Positions 1 through 13,280 of a stretch of DNA of 64,000 nucleotides are shown here, piece after piece (positions within the stretch are counted from its first letter, which is position 1; every line of letters begins with the position of its first letter). Below the pieces are notes generated by a model. The model was given only the letters and a program-made list of their open reading frames with translations, did not search any database and was not told the origin of the DNA. This stretch comes from Marchantia polymorpha subsp. ruderalis (lineage: Eukaryota; Streptophyta; Marchantiopsida; Marchantiales; Marchantiaceae): positions 8,700,001 to 8,764,000 of the forward strand of contig AP031357.1 in NCBI GenBank assembly GCA_037833965.1, written 5' to 3'. The position numbers and the translations under genes were made by a program.

Positions 1-127
1 AGGTTTGAGGTTTTATATATAGCAAAGTCTAATGTTGACCATAATACAGTAATTATGTTTTTCTGGTTAATATGTTGATCACTGAATATCATATAATATT
101 TTTGATCATATTCTGATCTATTTTGAT

Positions 128-382
128 CTATCTAGATGAATCATCAATAAAACTAAAAATTATTAAATAATTATGATTTATAAATATATAAACAATCATT
201 ATTTAAAAGTATGTAGATTACATGATTACAAATTAAATCACTGAATTTTCATTGATCATTATAAATTCAATGATTTAATTTGTAATCATGTAATCTACAT
301 ACTTTTAAATAATGATTGTTTATATATTTATAAATCATAATTATTTAATAATATTTAGTTTTATTGATGATCATCTAGATAG
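128..382. repeat. Long near-perfect inverted repeat (foldback/MITE-like hairpin)
   Basis: Two arms of roughly 120 bp (about 128-248 and 263-382) are reverse complements separated by a loop of about 14 bp. By hand I count only about three differences (one single-base indel, two substitutions). The arms are AT-rich and start and end with the palindromic core CTATCTAGAT / ATCTAGATAG. No reading frame crosses it. Such a structure could be a foldback element or MITE, a recent inverted duplication, or a source of hairpin small RNA. I cannot tell which from one copy. No clear target-site duplication is visible. Confidence 0.85.
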
Positions 383-1990
383 AATTATCATGAATAAGAA
401 ATTACGTCATGTATGAATTGCACGATTGTATCTCAATTTATTCAACTTTAAATACAACTATTTGTACCATTAGAATACATATTCTCAACCTCTGTAAATG
501 AAGTCGGATGTCATTACAAACATGACATGTTTAAGGTATTATGTTTTTATAATCAATTTTTTGCTTTAATCTGAGAATTTAGACATTTTCAAGAAATTTC
601 ATCATATTAAACTATGTTCAATAATATTGTTCTAAGGTTTTATTTGGAATTATGTTTTAAAAAAGGTTTTGCTGAGGTTTTGGCAAAATCCATAGCAAAC
701 ATATTATTTCAATGGATGTACTTACAAATTTTTTTATTCTTTGAAGAAATTTTGTATTCAAAATAAAATTTGCATTCATACAAGAACAATAAATATAAAG
801 ACTGATGAAAAAGAACTCATGCACGTGGGTATGCATTTTTATCAATATTCGCTTAAAAAACATAGAGAGTCAGAGAGTCTTATTGCAAAAATCCATGAGC
901 ATCTATTATCTGTTTAGCAAGTGTATAAATGATCTATTGTAATTCAAAAATTAGTAGATGCACTGAAATTACACGTAGGATATTTGAATTTGTATAAGGG
1001 ACTTTAGATTATATCTGTCTTATACATAATTTTTTTTAAAATTGGTAATATGATGTTATACATTATAAACTAACACATACCTTATATGTTACATATGTAC
1101 CTTAGTACTACTAATTTTTTTTTCAAAATATGAATATGAATTAAATTTTAATAAAAGAAATTTTCAAATATTGCAATCTCTAAAACAATTACAATTTCAT
1201 ATGGAAAAAATAATTTGCGTTTTCCTCAATACGATATTGCTATCAAAGGAACATGGAAGATGGGAATTAGTGTTGGAGGCACAACTCAAAAGGATGCCCG
1301 CGGGCGGGGGCATGCCTCATTCGCATTTTCCATAAGGGGCCTGCCGGTATGTACAAAAATTTTTTTTACGTATATTCCAGAGTTATAGACGGTGTGATAA
1401 GTCAAAAAATAAATGGAAAATACTGCTTGCTGTTTGGGCTGCATGGCACTGAAACTGCTTGGAACTGAAGGATTTGCCAAGTATATGCAATGCTGTTTTT
1501 GTGTGGGTACGTGGGATGTAGACAGGTAGTCCGGCTTGTTGATTGTTTCTGCTTCTAAGAGTGCTATATTTTCATGAAAGTGTATTTTCTGATACATCAA
1601 ATATACATATTGCAATACGGGCATGCCTTTTGCAGTTGAAAGGGGGCATGGGCAAGCCTTGAAAAATTTTGTTGTTCCTAATGGGAAGTATAGCACGAAG
1701 CTAGTAGTGTGAAATTCTTGGACAAGTGAACCCTTTCCCCTTCGGATGGAACGAGAAACACTGGGTCCCACGATAAGTGGTTAATGTTCGCTACAGTCCA
1801 AAAAATAGCGCCAAAAATCGTAGACGGAAACTCAATCATACAAGAGAGACATACGATAATATACGGTTAATCATACAATAGCGTATGTTTCCCACAGTAA
1901 TGCTCCACCGAGTGAGACCATGAATACAGTACAGTACACGAGATTCAGATACTGAACATGGGTCGACGTAGACGAGAGGCGGGGCCCACG
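383..1990. other. AT-rich intergenic DNA, no gene recognised
   Basis: AT-rich sequence with short homopolymer runs. The longest open frame, about 160 codons on the minus strand at 1286-1771, shows no recognisable domain, and its composition does not separate it from chance. Nothing else can be supported here. Confidence 0.5.
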
Positions 1991-2560
1991 TGTCAGCTTT
2001 GAGGCAACGGAGAGAGACTGAACGAGGGGCCATTTCGCGTCGTCGCTGATGCTGCAACTTCGAGAACGTGGGCCTCGGCCGAGCTGGCGTCCGCCCACTC
2101 ACGCCTCGTCAGCTTTTGGCGGCAAGGCGCTGTGAGGTGTCGTCCTCCTCACCCAAGCCTTGGCTATTCTCATCCGGCCGGCTCGAGCGCTTTGCCCGCT
2201 GGTCCAAGTGTCAGGTCCGGCACGAGGCGAGTGAGTGGCAGCCGCGGAGCAGCGCCCGCGGCTAATTCGAATCGCTCGCACATGGGTCGCAAGAACGCGC
2301 GTCCCCGAACGGCTCTGGCGGGCTCCCCCCCTCCTTCCTCCTCCTCCTGGCCCCTTTGAATGGAATGGCCCGGCCGTCAGTGGCGTCGATTTGGCGATGG
2401 CGGACGCAGATCTCGACACCCCGTGCGCAGATCTGCGCTCGTCTATTCTGCGGAAGCGAAGGGAAAATCGGAAATGGAAAATGGATAGGGCGATGGAGAT
2501 GGAGATGGAAACGGCAGTGACTGTTGGCACACGACATGATGCCTTGCCCGGGAAACTCTA
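1991..2560. other. GC-rich island without a recognisable gene
   Basis: Base composition changes sharply to GC-rich for about 550 bp, with overlapping frames open on both strands. Such overlapping frames are what GC-rich DNA gives by chance. In this window comparable GC-rich stretches lie in the leaders of the confirmed genes, so this may be the promoter or leader of a lost or unrecognised gene. I found no coding exon I can name on either side. Confidence 0.35.
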
Positions 2561-5500
2561 GTTGCGAGAACGAGGAGGTCGTGCACGTGAAAAGCCTTGT
2601 CTCATGGTGCGAGTGGAGGTGTGTCGTTAGCGCATATGACGATGCGGGAGGAATCTGCTCGGACGAATGATTTTTTTGACGCTCGTTCGAGCACTTGCCC
2701 ACAACTTTCTTTCTATCGCGTGCCGAAAGACGACTCGATTTCAAATGGAGTTATTTATCCTTGTGGATATTTTTCATTTGGAAGTTCATGTAGGTCCAAA
2801 TTCTGTAGGAAACATTCAAACCGGATATCGGGATGTCGAGGGGAGAATTTACCTTCTGCTTTTTCAACAATCGCGTGTTACGTCAGGTCCTGGAAAGGGA
2901 AATGGGATATTACGAGAATGTAGAGGGTAGCAAATCTTTCGACCAGTGACTCGTTCTTGTCGAGTGCGTTGTTATCCTCTGTTTCCCACGATGATAGGTT
3001 GATATCTCGTCTTCGTGTACCGGATCCATTTTCTTGTGATATGGTGAAAAGGTGAAGTCCGACAGCACTCTGCCATAGACTTGCCGAGAAGTCTGTATGA
3101 AGAGAAAAGAACTTTACATTACGATTTACGACACTAAGTCGACAAGAGATTTTAATGCGATGAAAGCCTGGGGCCGAAAATTCAAAAACCAATTCCAAGA
3201 GCTGAGAGTTTTTGGATTGGTATCCGGGAAAAGTTGAAGGAAGTTTCCATATTTCGCAACCTACGGACCCAACCAACCCAAATCGGCCACGCATAATTTT
3301 GCACATAATTGTCGGCCTTTTTCTCGCCGTCCAAAGATGTAGTGACGGTGTATGAGTTCGTTATATAACGTTGAAACCCAATCTGAAGAGAATGAAATAC
3401 TGGTTAGTGTGCTTCGGGATCATACCTGACGTAAACCTTTGTCAAACTACAGGAACCATCGTTGGAAGAAGCGCAGTCGAGAGTGGCCAGCCAGAAGCAG
3501 TACTTGTCATATTTTTTCGGTCAGCGATATAAAGGTGTCAATCTTTGGCGAGATAAACCCTTATCTTTTCCCCCACATTCTTCGCAGGAATCTACGGAAC
3601 CGAAGGTTTAGCTAGCCCCAAGGCGATTCTCCTACTGGATGTATTTTCCAGTCGAGCTTTTCGAAGTGGAATACCAGCTCTCCTCTCATCATCATCACGC
3701 ATGATGCGGAAATTATCCCTTCCTTTCTTCACATGATTTTCTGCATGAATTCCATGCCCATGCAGGCAGATTCAGACTATCTTTGTCTCGGAGAAAATCA
3801 TCACGAAAGCGCAATTTTTCTTGCAACTGTGAGCCGAGGGGAATGCTCGATCCATGCTACGATTATTCTCCTTATGACTATGTAAGGGTACCATATAATA
3901 GGCCTTATACCCTGTTTTGTCAATATGGTAAGATTTATGAGTATATACGTGATTTGTTTATAATTTGCAACGACAAACAACAGATCCGGCGAGGAAGAGA
4001 AGTAAATGCTGTAGCATGGACAGAAAATGTACGACGTTTCTCATCATTGCAATGGCAAAGAGCATAATGCTGCCACTGAAATCTCAAAATATTCGACTCG
4101 GGGAGGATCCGAATGTGAACCGTTGTCGTTCACATGCATGAAATGTGGATAGCCGAGCGACGAATCAGGACGAACGCTCGAGCTCCAGAAGGTCAATGAA
4201 AACTTGGCCACCGTCCTCATGGACGTGCATTTACAGCGAGCGCAATCACAATAAAGCGAATGCAGATTAGTGGGGACTGCTCGACGCCTCTGGTCACGCA
4301 GGAGCAGCTGCAGCAGCAGCACCAACACGAGGAACAACAAAAACAATGGCCTACTATGCAACCATGGCAGAACCATCATTTCCCTCGACTGTGCATCTGA
4401 CAGTACTGCAGTTTTCCCAATTACAGTTACAGTTACATTGTATCCCGTACGACCAGAGCCAGTTTACGAATACCGTACAGTACAAGGATGCAGACTCCCG
4501 TCAGTCGATGTTCACATCGATCGACATTTTGCAAGATATTGTGCAAATCTCCCGAGTCACATGAGGAGACACTCAATCACGTCCCTCGGCAGTTTGGAAC
4601 CTCCCTCCCGCTTCAGGATTTGACTGTTTCAGAACTTCAGAGCTTCAGATATGGTGCAGATGACGTTTCAGATGTACATATACGCGTACAGTACGTGACG
4701 CAGACTCTACCCAGTACGAGGGGTGTACAGGACAAGATCACCTCCCCTTCCATGAGGACGGGGTGGGAGCTGAACCTCGGTTCGAACCCTGATTTGAATC
4801 CCGAGCCCTGATTCTGCGCTCCAGGATAACACAATGAATGACATACTGCAGGACGGAGTTATGGTCATGATTCGAGTGTCTCAGGCACCTAGACAAATTG
4901 GAAAATCGACCGAATATTTGCCACCAGGCGGTGTCAGGACAGATGGTAGGTGGACTTTTACAGTGGGAAATGATATATTACATGGAGGGCGACATGTGCA
5001 ATTTGATGATAGATACTCAGGTTATTGAAGAACATATTTTCCAGGAATTTTTTTTGAAAATATTGCAAGGTTTAGGTATTTATTCAGCTTTTCAAGATAT
5101 GATTACTGACGGTCTATTGCATGATTTGACCTTAGCAAGTAAATCTCTTCGCCATAGGCTCTATTAGACATATTCATCACATTTATAATCATGGTTTTAT
5201 AATTTTCTTACACTGATGAGTCAGGGAATTTCAGAGTGCAGAGATTACTTAAAGAAAAGTATGGGAAAGAAGCTGGAATTTTCGAGTCTCTGCAAAAATA
5301 GAAATCTGACTTTGGCACTTTATAATCTAAAGCTTCATTGTATATCGAAGTGTTTTGGATGTATGGTCATGAAGTCCATTCGACTTCATTTTGTGGACCA
5401 TGTCGGTCTTTACGTCAGCTTCTAAGATCGGTTAATTCTATTGAATATTCAGAGAATTTGAGAACAACATATGGTTATGATGGGTCGATATTCTTGGACT

Positions 5501-6846
5501 ATATGAGATTGGATGTAGAACACGATTTAGACTAAAATTTTATATTATATTGGAACTTTACATCTCTACCCTTCAGAATTTTTTTTAAGATCATGATATG
5601 AAGATGGAAGTACTTACTGTTCCAAAATAATCTCAGTCTTCCAAGGAATAAGATTGATATGAAGATGAAAGTTTACATCATACGTAGCATTAAAACCCAG
5701 CATCCAGATGCCTAAATAACAATATTCGTTGATATTTTGAATGTTATTGAATGTTTGATCATATTATGCTTCGCAGTTAAATAGTCAATCCTCTATTTCC
5801 ATTTTAATAATTTATTCTGCTATGTAACTTTGAAATATAAATATAAATGTATATATATATATCGTAGTAATATTACAATCACGTAAACACCCTCTGGAAA
5901 TCACTTTGCTTAATTTATGAGTCAACTTCTTTGTAATTCGAAAGTATCTCGTCTTGAGCAACGTATTTCAAGGATTGTTTTAACCGATATTTACTTTTTG
6001 TAAAAACATAAACCTACTTTTCTAATTTTTTTTGTAATTACCTGAATACAAGATATGCTTGTAGATATATTTCTCTGCATATCTTTTTCTGATTTTGTAC
6101 ATCTTCCATTTAGTATGCATGTATCATATACACGAAAAGATTCTGTCTTGCTCACAAGGTCCGACATGTGAACAAGTACAAAATTTGTTGCTTCTTAGAC
6201 TTGATTCGGACATAATTCTAAAAATGTAGAAGTCTAACAAATTATGACTGATCTATTAAACCGATGACGTTTCTTCTGACTCGTTTATGAATTCATACGT
6301 TGTCTCTATATTCAACAGTTGTTTGAGTTAGTGACAGGTTGGAAACCTCGAAGCCTACAGGAATTTCCAAAGTCAAACAGCAATGAAACCTGAAGAACTT
6401 GTACTTGATATTCCAGGATCTCATCATCTGGGTTTCGTGGAAGGTACAGAAGTTGTAGGCAATGGTCAACATATTTGTTCAAACAGAATTCTGAGCCCAT
6501 ATATCTATACCGGGTGAACTATTTATGACTGCTCTCGTATTTCCAAGGTACAGTTCATGGTGCTGTCATCAGATATTCCAGATTTTGCATGGCGATTACT
6601 GTCTGCATCGAACACTGAAATTCGGTAGACTTCATTCCCTAAAGAAAACTTCTTGCTTATTGCGATGAGGTCTGAGAAAGAAGAAAAGGGTGAAAACAGA
6701 ATATTTTCAATAATTTTCCTCCTTTCAATCTTCTTGGATGCTAATAATGACTTGTCTGTAACATTAATCATCTACACTATTCCGAATTTTTCCAATAACT
6801 TAGTTCCATTTAAACTATCCTGTTTTATTCCCTGAGTCCACCTGAA

Positions 6847-6850
<4 letters not shown>
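2561..6850. other. Unassigned region with scattered short reading frames
   Basis: No gene is recognised. Around 4200-4400 the plus strand reads a short Leu/Asn-containing helix-like stretch, then, after a frame change, a Gln/His-rich stretch (QEQLQQQHQHEEQ). Open frames at 4488-4811 and 4834-5167 follow. The frame changes mean it is either an intron-split gene that I cannot join or a decayed coding sequence. A plant transcription-factor remnant would fit the Gln-rich composition, but that is only a guess. Confidence 0.2.

Positions 6851-6887
<37 letters not shown>
6851..6887. repeat. (AT)n microsatellite
   Basis: Uninterrupted AT dinucleotide run of about 18 units. Confidence 0.95.
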
Positions 6888-6892
<5 letters not shown>

Positions 6893-9800
6893 CACAGGGC
6901 ACAAGCACTTAATTTGGAATAAGCTGAGATGTAAGGTCAGTATAATTTCATTTATAAAAAACTATAATTATACGGGCCAAGAATACAAATTTAATGTACT
7001 CGTGGCAGACCCTGAAAGAGCCTACTTTACACGGAGACATTGGTTTTGAATCTTGTTATCATTTTATGTTACTGACTGCAATGGCGGATTTTCTATTTTT
7101 CAAAATATGCAATGGCCACATTAGACTGAATGAAGAGATGGACACTAAACCACCCTACACTTTTTTGACCTAAATAAATGAAATTTACTTGTTGAAGTAA
7201 TATATATCTATGATTGTGATGTTATTGGGGCTAGTCCGGCCTTACCCTCTTAGTGTCTTCCTCGTGGGACTTCGTTGGGTTTTTCGATCCATATTTTACT
7301 TGTCCCTTGCGTCTTCTTGACTCCAAGATAATGACACCAAGTGCGAGATGTCATATTCTTTCGAGGCATAAAAAAGGAAGTTTGTATCAGTATTCCCCAA
7401 TTAGCAAACCTCGTCTGGGGTCACCAATAAGAACAAGGCCGGGGGTGAAGTTCAGAGTTTCTGATATTGAAACAAGCAAGCATGTCGAGGAATAATGATG
7501 GTGACGAAAAATGGCCTCCTGTGAAAGCATCCCATCACTCACCCATTCATGACTTCAACGCGACGTGGTGACACCCGAGAGTGGCTTCGCCAAGGGGTAC
7601 AAAAATGCCAGTTTCACGAAGTGGAGAGCAACTTCGCTTTGGAGCTGGATTGCCCACATCCGGACCTCGTCGTCAGAAGGGGTGAAATTTAGGTCCACCA
7701 ATTGTTTTGAAGTGTTCGTCCGATCCATCCACGTTGCAAATGTCGAGAAAGCGGTTGGGGTTAGGGTTTCGGCGTAGATTCAAGCCAAAGCCTGCAGTAC
7801 ACGAGCATGTCTGCAGCGAATCTTCCGCAGGTTTCGTATACACACTTTCCATTTCTTGAGCCTTCTTTGCTCGACGTTTTCTTTCTCTGTCAGACTTCTG
7901 ATAATGTGTGTTGGGGAAGCAAGATCGAAGAACCTGTTGCATGGCCGGACATGAGCATACATTTGGGTGACTAGATGACACTTTTATGAAGGGGCCAAAC
8001 CACATGTTATGATTGGATGTGTTAAACGGATTTTTGGGTTGTATCACACTGGCATTACGAAAGACTGAAGTTTGGAAGAGGCAAGGGATTGTGATACATT
8101 ATGAATCAATCATAAGATGATGTTTGTGGGTGGAAGGCTTCTGTAGAAGAGTAAATAATTGTTTAATAATCACGAATGACGATATTTCATTGTCGATCCA
8201 GGACTGAAAAAGAACATCCAGGACTCCCTTCCACTATTCCATAATCTTTCACAACGATAGTTATCATACTGTGGCCTGTAGGATTGGATTTGCAGTGTAT
8301 GTGTCTGCAGCCATTGGAAATTATTGCAAATAATGAAGGGAAATAAATATATTATAAGTACTTTCTCTCTCTGAATGAGGCACTCTACCAAACAAGTTAA
8401 TTACCCTAATTTGACCAATACTCAGTTATTATTAAGCACATGCAAGGAGTGGTTTGTTTCACAAGAGTACACATCAGAGTAGCAAGCCATGGTTGGAGTG
8501 ATTTTGGGAGGGCGATGTAGGACCGATTCGAAAAAATTGCAGCCACCAAATAGATATACTGTAACATTTGTAGTTTTTCCTAACCCAGCAAAGTGCAAAC
8601 TTCCCATCTGACTATGTCTTCTGATGTGAAAATACGTTTGCATCACTTGTCACGGCTCTCACAGAATGCTGATAAGAAAGGTCTTGGAATGTGGTTGTAA
8701 GTCTATAACCATCAATCCGGCTTCACTCTTAGGTCAATGCAGGATATTAAGGGCGAGCTGTGTCTAAATGTGAAATTTGTACCTTCCCAGCAAAAGGCCA
8801 GGACTTTTCTTTCCAGCTTTTGAAGGGCGTGCTTGTCATCCTAAACTAGCAAATTTAATTCTCGCATGCTCAAGATTGACATGGCGATCCCACTCATAAT
8901 GTTGTATGAAGAGTTTCTCATGGGAAGCTTCAACGATTTTACCAAAGTTAAACCTTTGGATAGTAAACTCTATGACAGAGGATTGATGTCCACCCTAGTT
9001 GGCTCACAGATGTGATAAAGGTGTAGTTTGAATCATATTGTTCTACTTCAACGTTATTGTTCACTTCAGTGATTCTAAAGTTGATTCATTTGTTCTACTT
9101 CAACATTAAACTTATTTCAAAATCATTTTTTCCACACTGATTTGAAGTTTATACTCAAAGGATGGCGATTTTTCTTTTTCATTTCATAAAAGATTCATAA
9201 TTCAAAATATTTTTATTTTTTGAAATAATTTAAAATAAAATTGTAACTGAAATCTCAATAGTACTTATTTTTGAAATATAATTTTAAGGACTGTGATATA
9301 TCCCTAACAACCTTTACTTGTTATTTAGTTTAAACCATTGTCACTTTTTGTGATGTTTTATGAAAATATACTTCAAGAATCAAATCATATATAAGATATA
9401 TATACACATATAATTTGAGCCCAAAAAAATCTCCTTAAATATCATGATGCAAATTTATACTAAATAAAGTAAATAATCAGATAGATTGATGAAAAATATC
9501 TCTAACAAAATTTATATATTAAGATCAAAAATATTTTTTCATCCTTTTTTTTTATATATTTAAGACATCAAATCATGTTTCATGTCAATTGCTTCATTGA
9601 ATGACTAGATATTTGCATGTATATTTGATTGAAAACTTCATTGTGACAGAAATGGTTATGAAAAAATTATATATAGAATAAATTGTAGATTATAAGTTCC
9701 AGACTTTTCATCGCGTGAAATTTTACTGACAAATTTTAGAATAATTTTTTTAATTGAATAAAAACATGTAGTTTTAAAATTATTTATAAGTAATAATTGA

Positions 9801-10535
9801 TATTTTAATTTTCAGTGTAATGAAGTTATTATTTCAAAATAAGTATGAACCATCGAATTATAAACTTGAAAGTTAAACCTGTGATAAACAACCAATAATA
9901 ATAAAAAATTGAAATACATGTTTTTGAAACAAAATAGACAAAAATGTGTAAATTAAGAATTATAAACATTATATTTATATTTATATTTATGAAATTGATT
10001 GACCTCGATTTCTATGTTTAAATTATTATTGAATCAAGCTTGTAGTATATATATGATAATCAAATAAAGTGTTTGTGATATTTAAATGATTTACTAGAAA
10101 CATATAAAAAGTATTATATAGAATAATTTTGTAACACTTCTTGGGCTTTCATGAAGTAAGAGGAGTTTTACAATATTTACAATATTTGTATGGAAATTTT
10201 ACACTTAAACTAATTTGATAAAGAATACAACAAAAATAGTTCACATTATAAGTTTAAAATACATTTATCGATGGACTTTTTTTTCATTTTCTGATAATTT
10301 AGAGGTAGATTATAAAATGAATAAATATATATAGAATATATGAATCATATATGGAATATAAAAATATTCTATATATGATTCAATTAGATTAATGCTTTAT
10401 AATTATCTTAAGAAAGAATTTTGGAAAAAATAATTTAAATATAAAATCAAGATTTAAATGCTCAACTGATCGATTGAATTTCAGTTGATCAACAATTATG
10501 AGATACTCACATCAACATGTCTATATGATATTAAG
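6888..10535. other. AT-rich intergenic DNA, no gene recognised
   Basis: Becomes extremely AT-rich after about 9100. The longest frame is 124 codons on the minus strand (7673-8047). It is Cys- and Arg/Lys-containing and unrecognised. A telo-box-like TAGGGTTT sits inside it at 7762-7769. A weak AT hairpin lies at 10342-10381. Nothing else can be supported. Confidence 0.45.
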
Positions 10536-10989
10536 TAGATTTTTCACAAAAAAATCCATGAATAATGAAGAAAGCACAAGCACACGCCGAGACAAACAAT
10601 GTGCACAAAAGAATTTACGTCATTTGCCACAATTGGATTAAATTAAAACATCTTTACTAAATATAAATAAAATATGTTCAAGTAGTGGTTTTGATTGTTT
10701 TCTTTTAAAGTGAACAACAACAAAATCAACAAAAAAACTTAGCTACTTGAAGTTAGTTGACACATGAATGAATAATAACAATGTACTCCTTAATTCATGT
10801 CATGGAGAGAATAAATTTCAATACTAATATAATTATTATAAAAATAAATATAGAAAGAAATCTCTCATAGTTTTTTAAAGACGTTTTATTCTTATGCAAC
10901 ACACGCATTTTTGCAAAGTTGATATCTAATCAATGCATTCATCATCACACGTAAACACTTTTCAAAATTTCGATTTCTTCATCTATATA

Positions 10990-12345
10990 TTTTGTCCATA
11001 GCTAGCATCAACGTAGAGTAACAAAAATGTAGATGTCTTATAAGCCATCAAATAGATCTACAAATAATTAAACTCTTTAGGCATCTCAAAATTCATTTCA
11101 CTACTATACTATTTGATCTTAACGAGATTTGACATATATATATATATATATATATATATGCTTAACTTGTCCATAGTTAAAGCAATATCAACCTTCGTGC
11201 ATATTATTAAATACATGAGAATGTCTATACCTTTGTCGTACAACAGTGATGAATTTTTTGTTCAATAACTTTGATTGAAGATTAAGATGCAGAAACTTTG
11301 AATTGCAATGACAAAGAAGTAATATATCTTTAAAGTTTGTCATGTTAAACCTTTTAATCATGCGTTTAAAGTACATGTCTTGATTCAATCATCAAATTAA
11401 AAAAAAAATTACTATACACATTCAACCTAATATACTACTTAACTTGTTCAAAGTTAAAGAGTAAAGCTTTAGTTTAATTGTAAACTTGAGCTAAATCTTG
11501 AGTTTTTTGACTTGGGATTCATAGTTTTACCAAAATAAACATGTTATTAATTGTAACATTAAGATGAAAGAGGAAGCTCATTCAAAGATGAAACGTAAAC
11601 TTTAAAATATACATTTTAAATATTTTTTCGTGACAAATATATAGAATCATTTGTTTCTTCCTTATATATATATATATCTTTTAAACACATACACACTGAT
11701 AAATTTTCTTCCCCACCATCTGATACATTTTTAGTGAATTGAATGGCGGAACTCTTGAATTAACAAATGATTGATGACATTTACCTCCCAACTAGCATAA
11801 TCAATCTTTACCTAATAATCACAAAAATCGTTAATGTGTTGCAGTAAATTAGCACCATCACTCTCTAATTATTGTACATATATTTTAAATAAATATACAA
11901 ATTAATGACATGTTGCTTTCAACTAACACACAAACTAGCTTAGTCAATTTTTACCTAAGAAATTCACAGATTTCTGTCTTGTTGTGATAAACAAACACAT
12001 TTATTCTCTATTTATCAAGCATACGAATTGCTGACGTTGCAATTATATATAATCCACTATAAATCAACTATATCTTCATGTTGAGTAAACTCTACTTTAA
12101 TGTTAACTAACTAAATATGTTTACATACAGGTAGACTACTAGAATAATGAGATTAATCTTATTATTCAACTTTTTCATGTATACACATGTATCGTACACA
12201 CTTTGTAGAAATCTTTGCGTTTTCATAAACTCATCAAATTTCACATTTTTTGTCTTAAAAATTTGATGCAATACATATAGTAATTTTTGCAATCTATGAA
12301 TCAAATTTAAATTATCTTTCTCTTAAATTCAACTCTTTGTTTTGT
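10990..12345 (-). pseudogene. Copia pol remnant (reverse transcriptase to RNase H junction)
   Basis: Reading the minus strand, 12304-12107 gives a stretch containing KFDEFMKTQRF, then YDTCVYMKKLN, then a degenerate VVYLYVN. These match the Copia RT blocks usually seen as RFDEFM, YDHCVYFK and LLLYVDDM. The YVDD catalytic pair is lost. Downstream (11388-11188) a frame with IKRFNM and then DIALTMDK corresponds to the Copia region around RFNM and the conserved CTRPDIA block. About 11.0 kb holds a decayed counterpart of the region just before RNase H. It shares short strings with the element at 15.4-15.5 kb, so both are the same family. Multiple stops and frameshifts show it is not functional. Confidence 0.6.
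11134..11159. repeat. (AT)n microsatellite
   Basis: AT dinucleotide run of about 13 units inside the decayed Copia element. Confidence 0.9.
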
Positions 12346-13280
12346 CTAAATTTTCTACTTCAAATATCTTGAAGCAATTGTTGTAACTACATGCATTTGA
12401 ATCATAATCAAATTAAATGTTATAACAAATGCATCACTCAAAATGCATCATTATCTTCTACATGTGATTTTGTGAAAGTTCACATTATTTTCTTGTAAGA
12501 AATTTGTAGTCAACAATTGGCTTTGAAGATTCTTCACTTCTTAACTTTGGGATAAGACTTCAAAATGTACATGCATTTATTATCAATGAAAATTTGATTT
12601 CGTGAAAGCTCTATTGCATCTTCAATATTGTTGTTCATTAGCAATAGTATATCACGCTGTATAGTAGTATTTCATTCAAGTTTATCATTAAAGTATTGAG
12701 CTTTTTAATAAAAGAAATGTTTTTTTCTCCAAAGATCAACTCAATGTCATCATCATTTTCAAAATTTATACATGATCTTTAAAAATGTATGAATCATTTA
12801 TACGTCATATCTCTTAGATGTTTTACTAATCAGTGCTAAGCTTTGCAACATATAACTCATTCAAGCGGGTAATTAAATCTCCAAAAAATACAAATCTTGC
12901 ATTCCCTTTGATTAAGCATTGTTAATGATGGTGGTACCAAAAATTAAAACTAATAAAGCAAGAACGTAAGTACATTTCATTCCTCATTTCAAAACCAATA
13001 CTAGCTAGGTTATCTATGTTGTGTGTGTTATTGATTTGCTAAAAAGAAAAAGTGTTACTAAGAAAATACATGAATTCAACAAAAATCAACATTGAAACAT
13101 ATGATCTTTTAGACATATACAATTCTATGATCATTTAACCTAGCTCAAATTAAGAGTTTTCACAAAAACTCTACAAACATAAAAAATACGCAGATAATAT
13201 AAAGCAAAAGCACATACTTAATCACACACAACACCAACACAAGAATATGTGGTTCATAATTGTCAGGTTACATCAATGGA

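Larger units (their letters stand above)
10540..13280 (-). mobile_element. Decayed Copia-type LTR retrotransposon, second copy
   Basis: Minus-strand fragments of a Copia reverse transcriptase and the following region are detectable between about 11.0 and 12.35 kb. Both flanks (around 10560-10630 and 13200-13265) carry CA-rich sequence running into a TTACGTCATT-like or TATGTGGTTC-like string. This resembles the terminal sequence of the neighbouring element at 14.8 kb, so these flanks may be remnants of the two LTRs. On the minus strand, TTGGTACCAC near 12.93 kb could be a decayed initiator-Met-tRNA primer-binding site. Boundaries are approximate. The pol is far too decayed to be active. Confidence 0.5.

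Noticed and set aside
4781..4806. GGTTCGAACCC string resembling a tRNA T loop
   Set aside because: No T stem, anticodon arm or acceptor stem can be folded around it.
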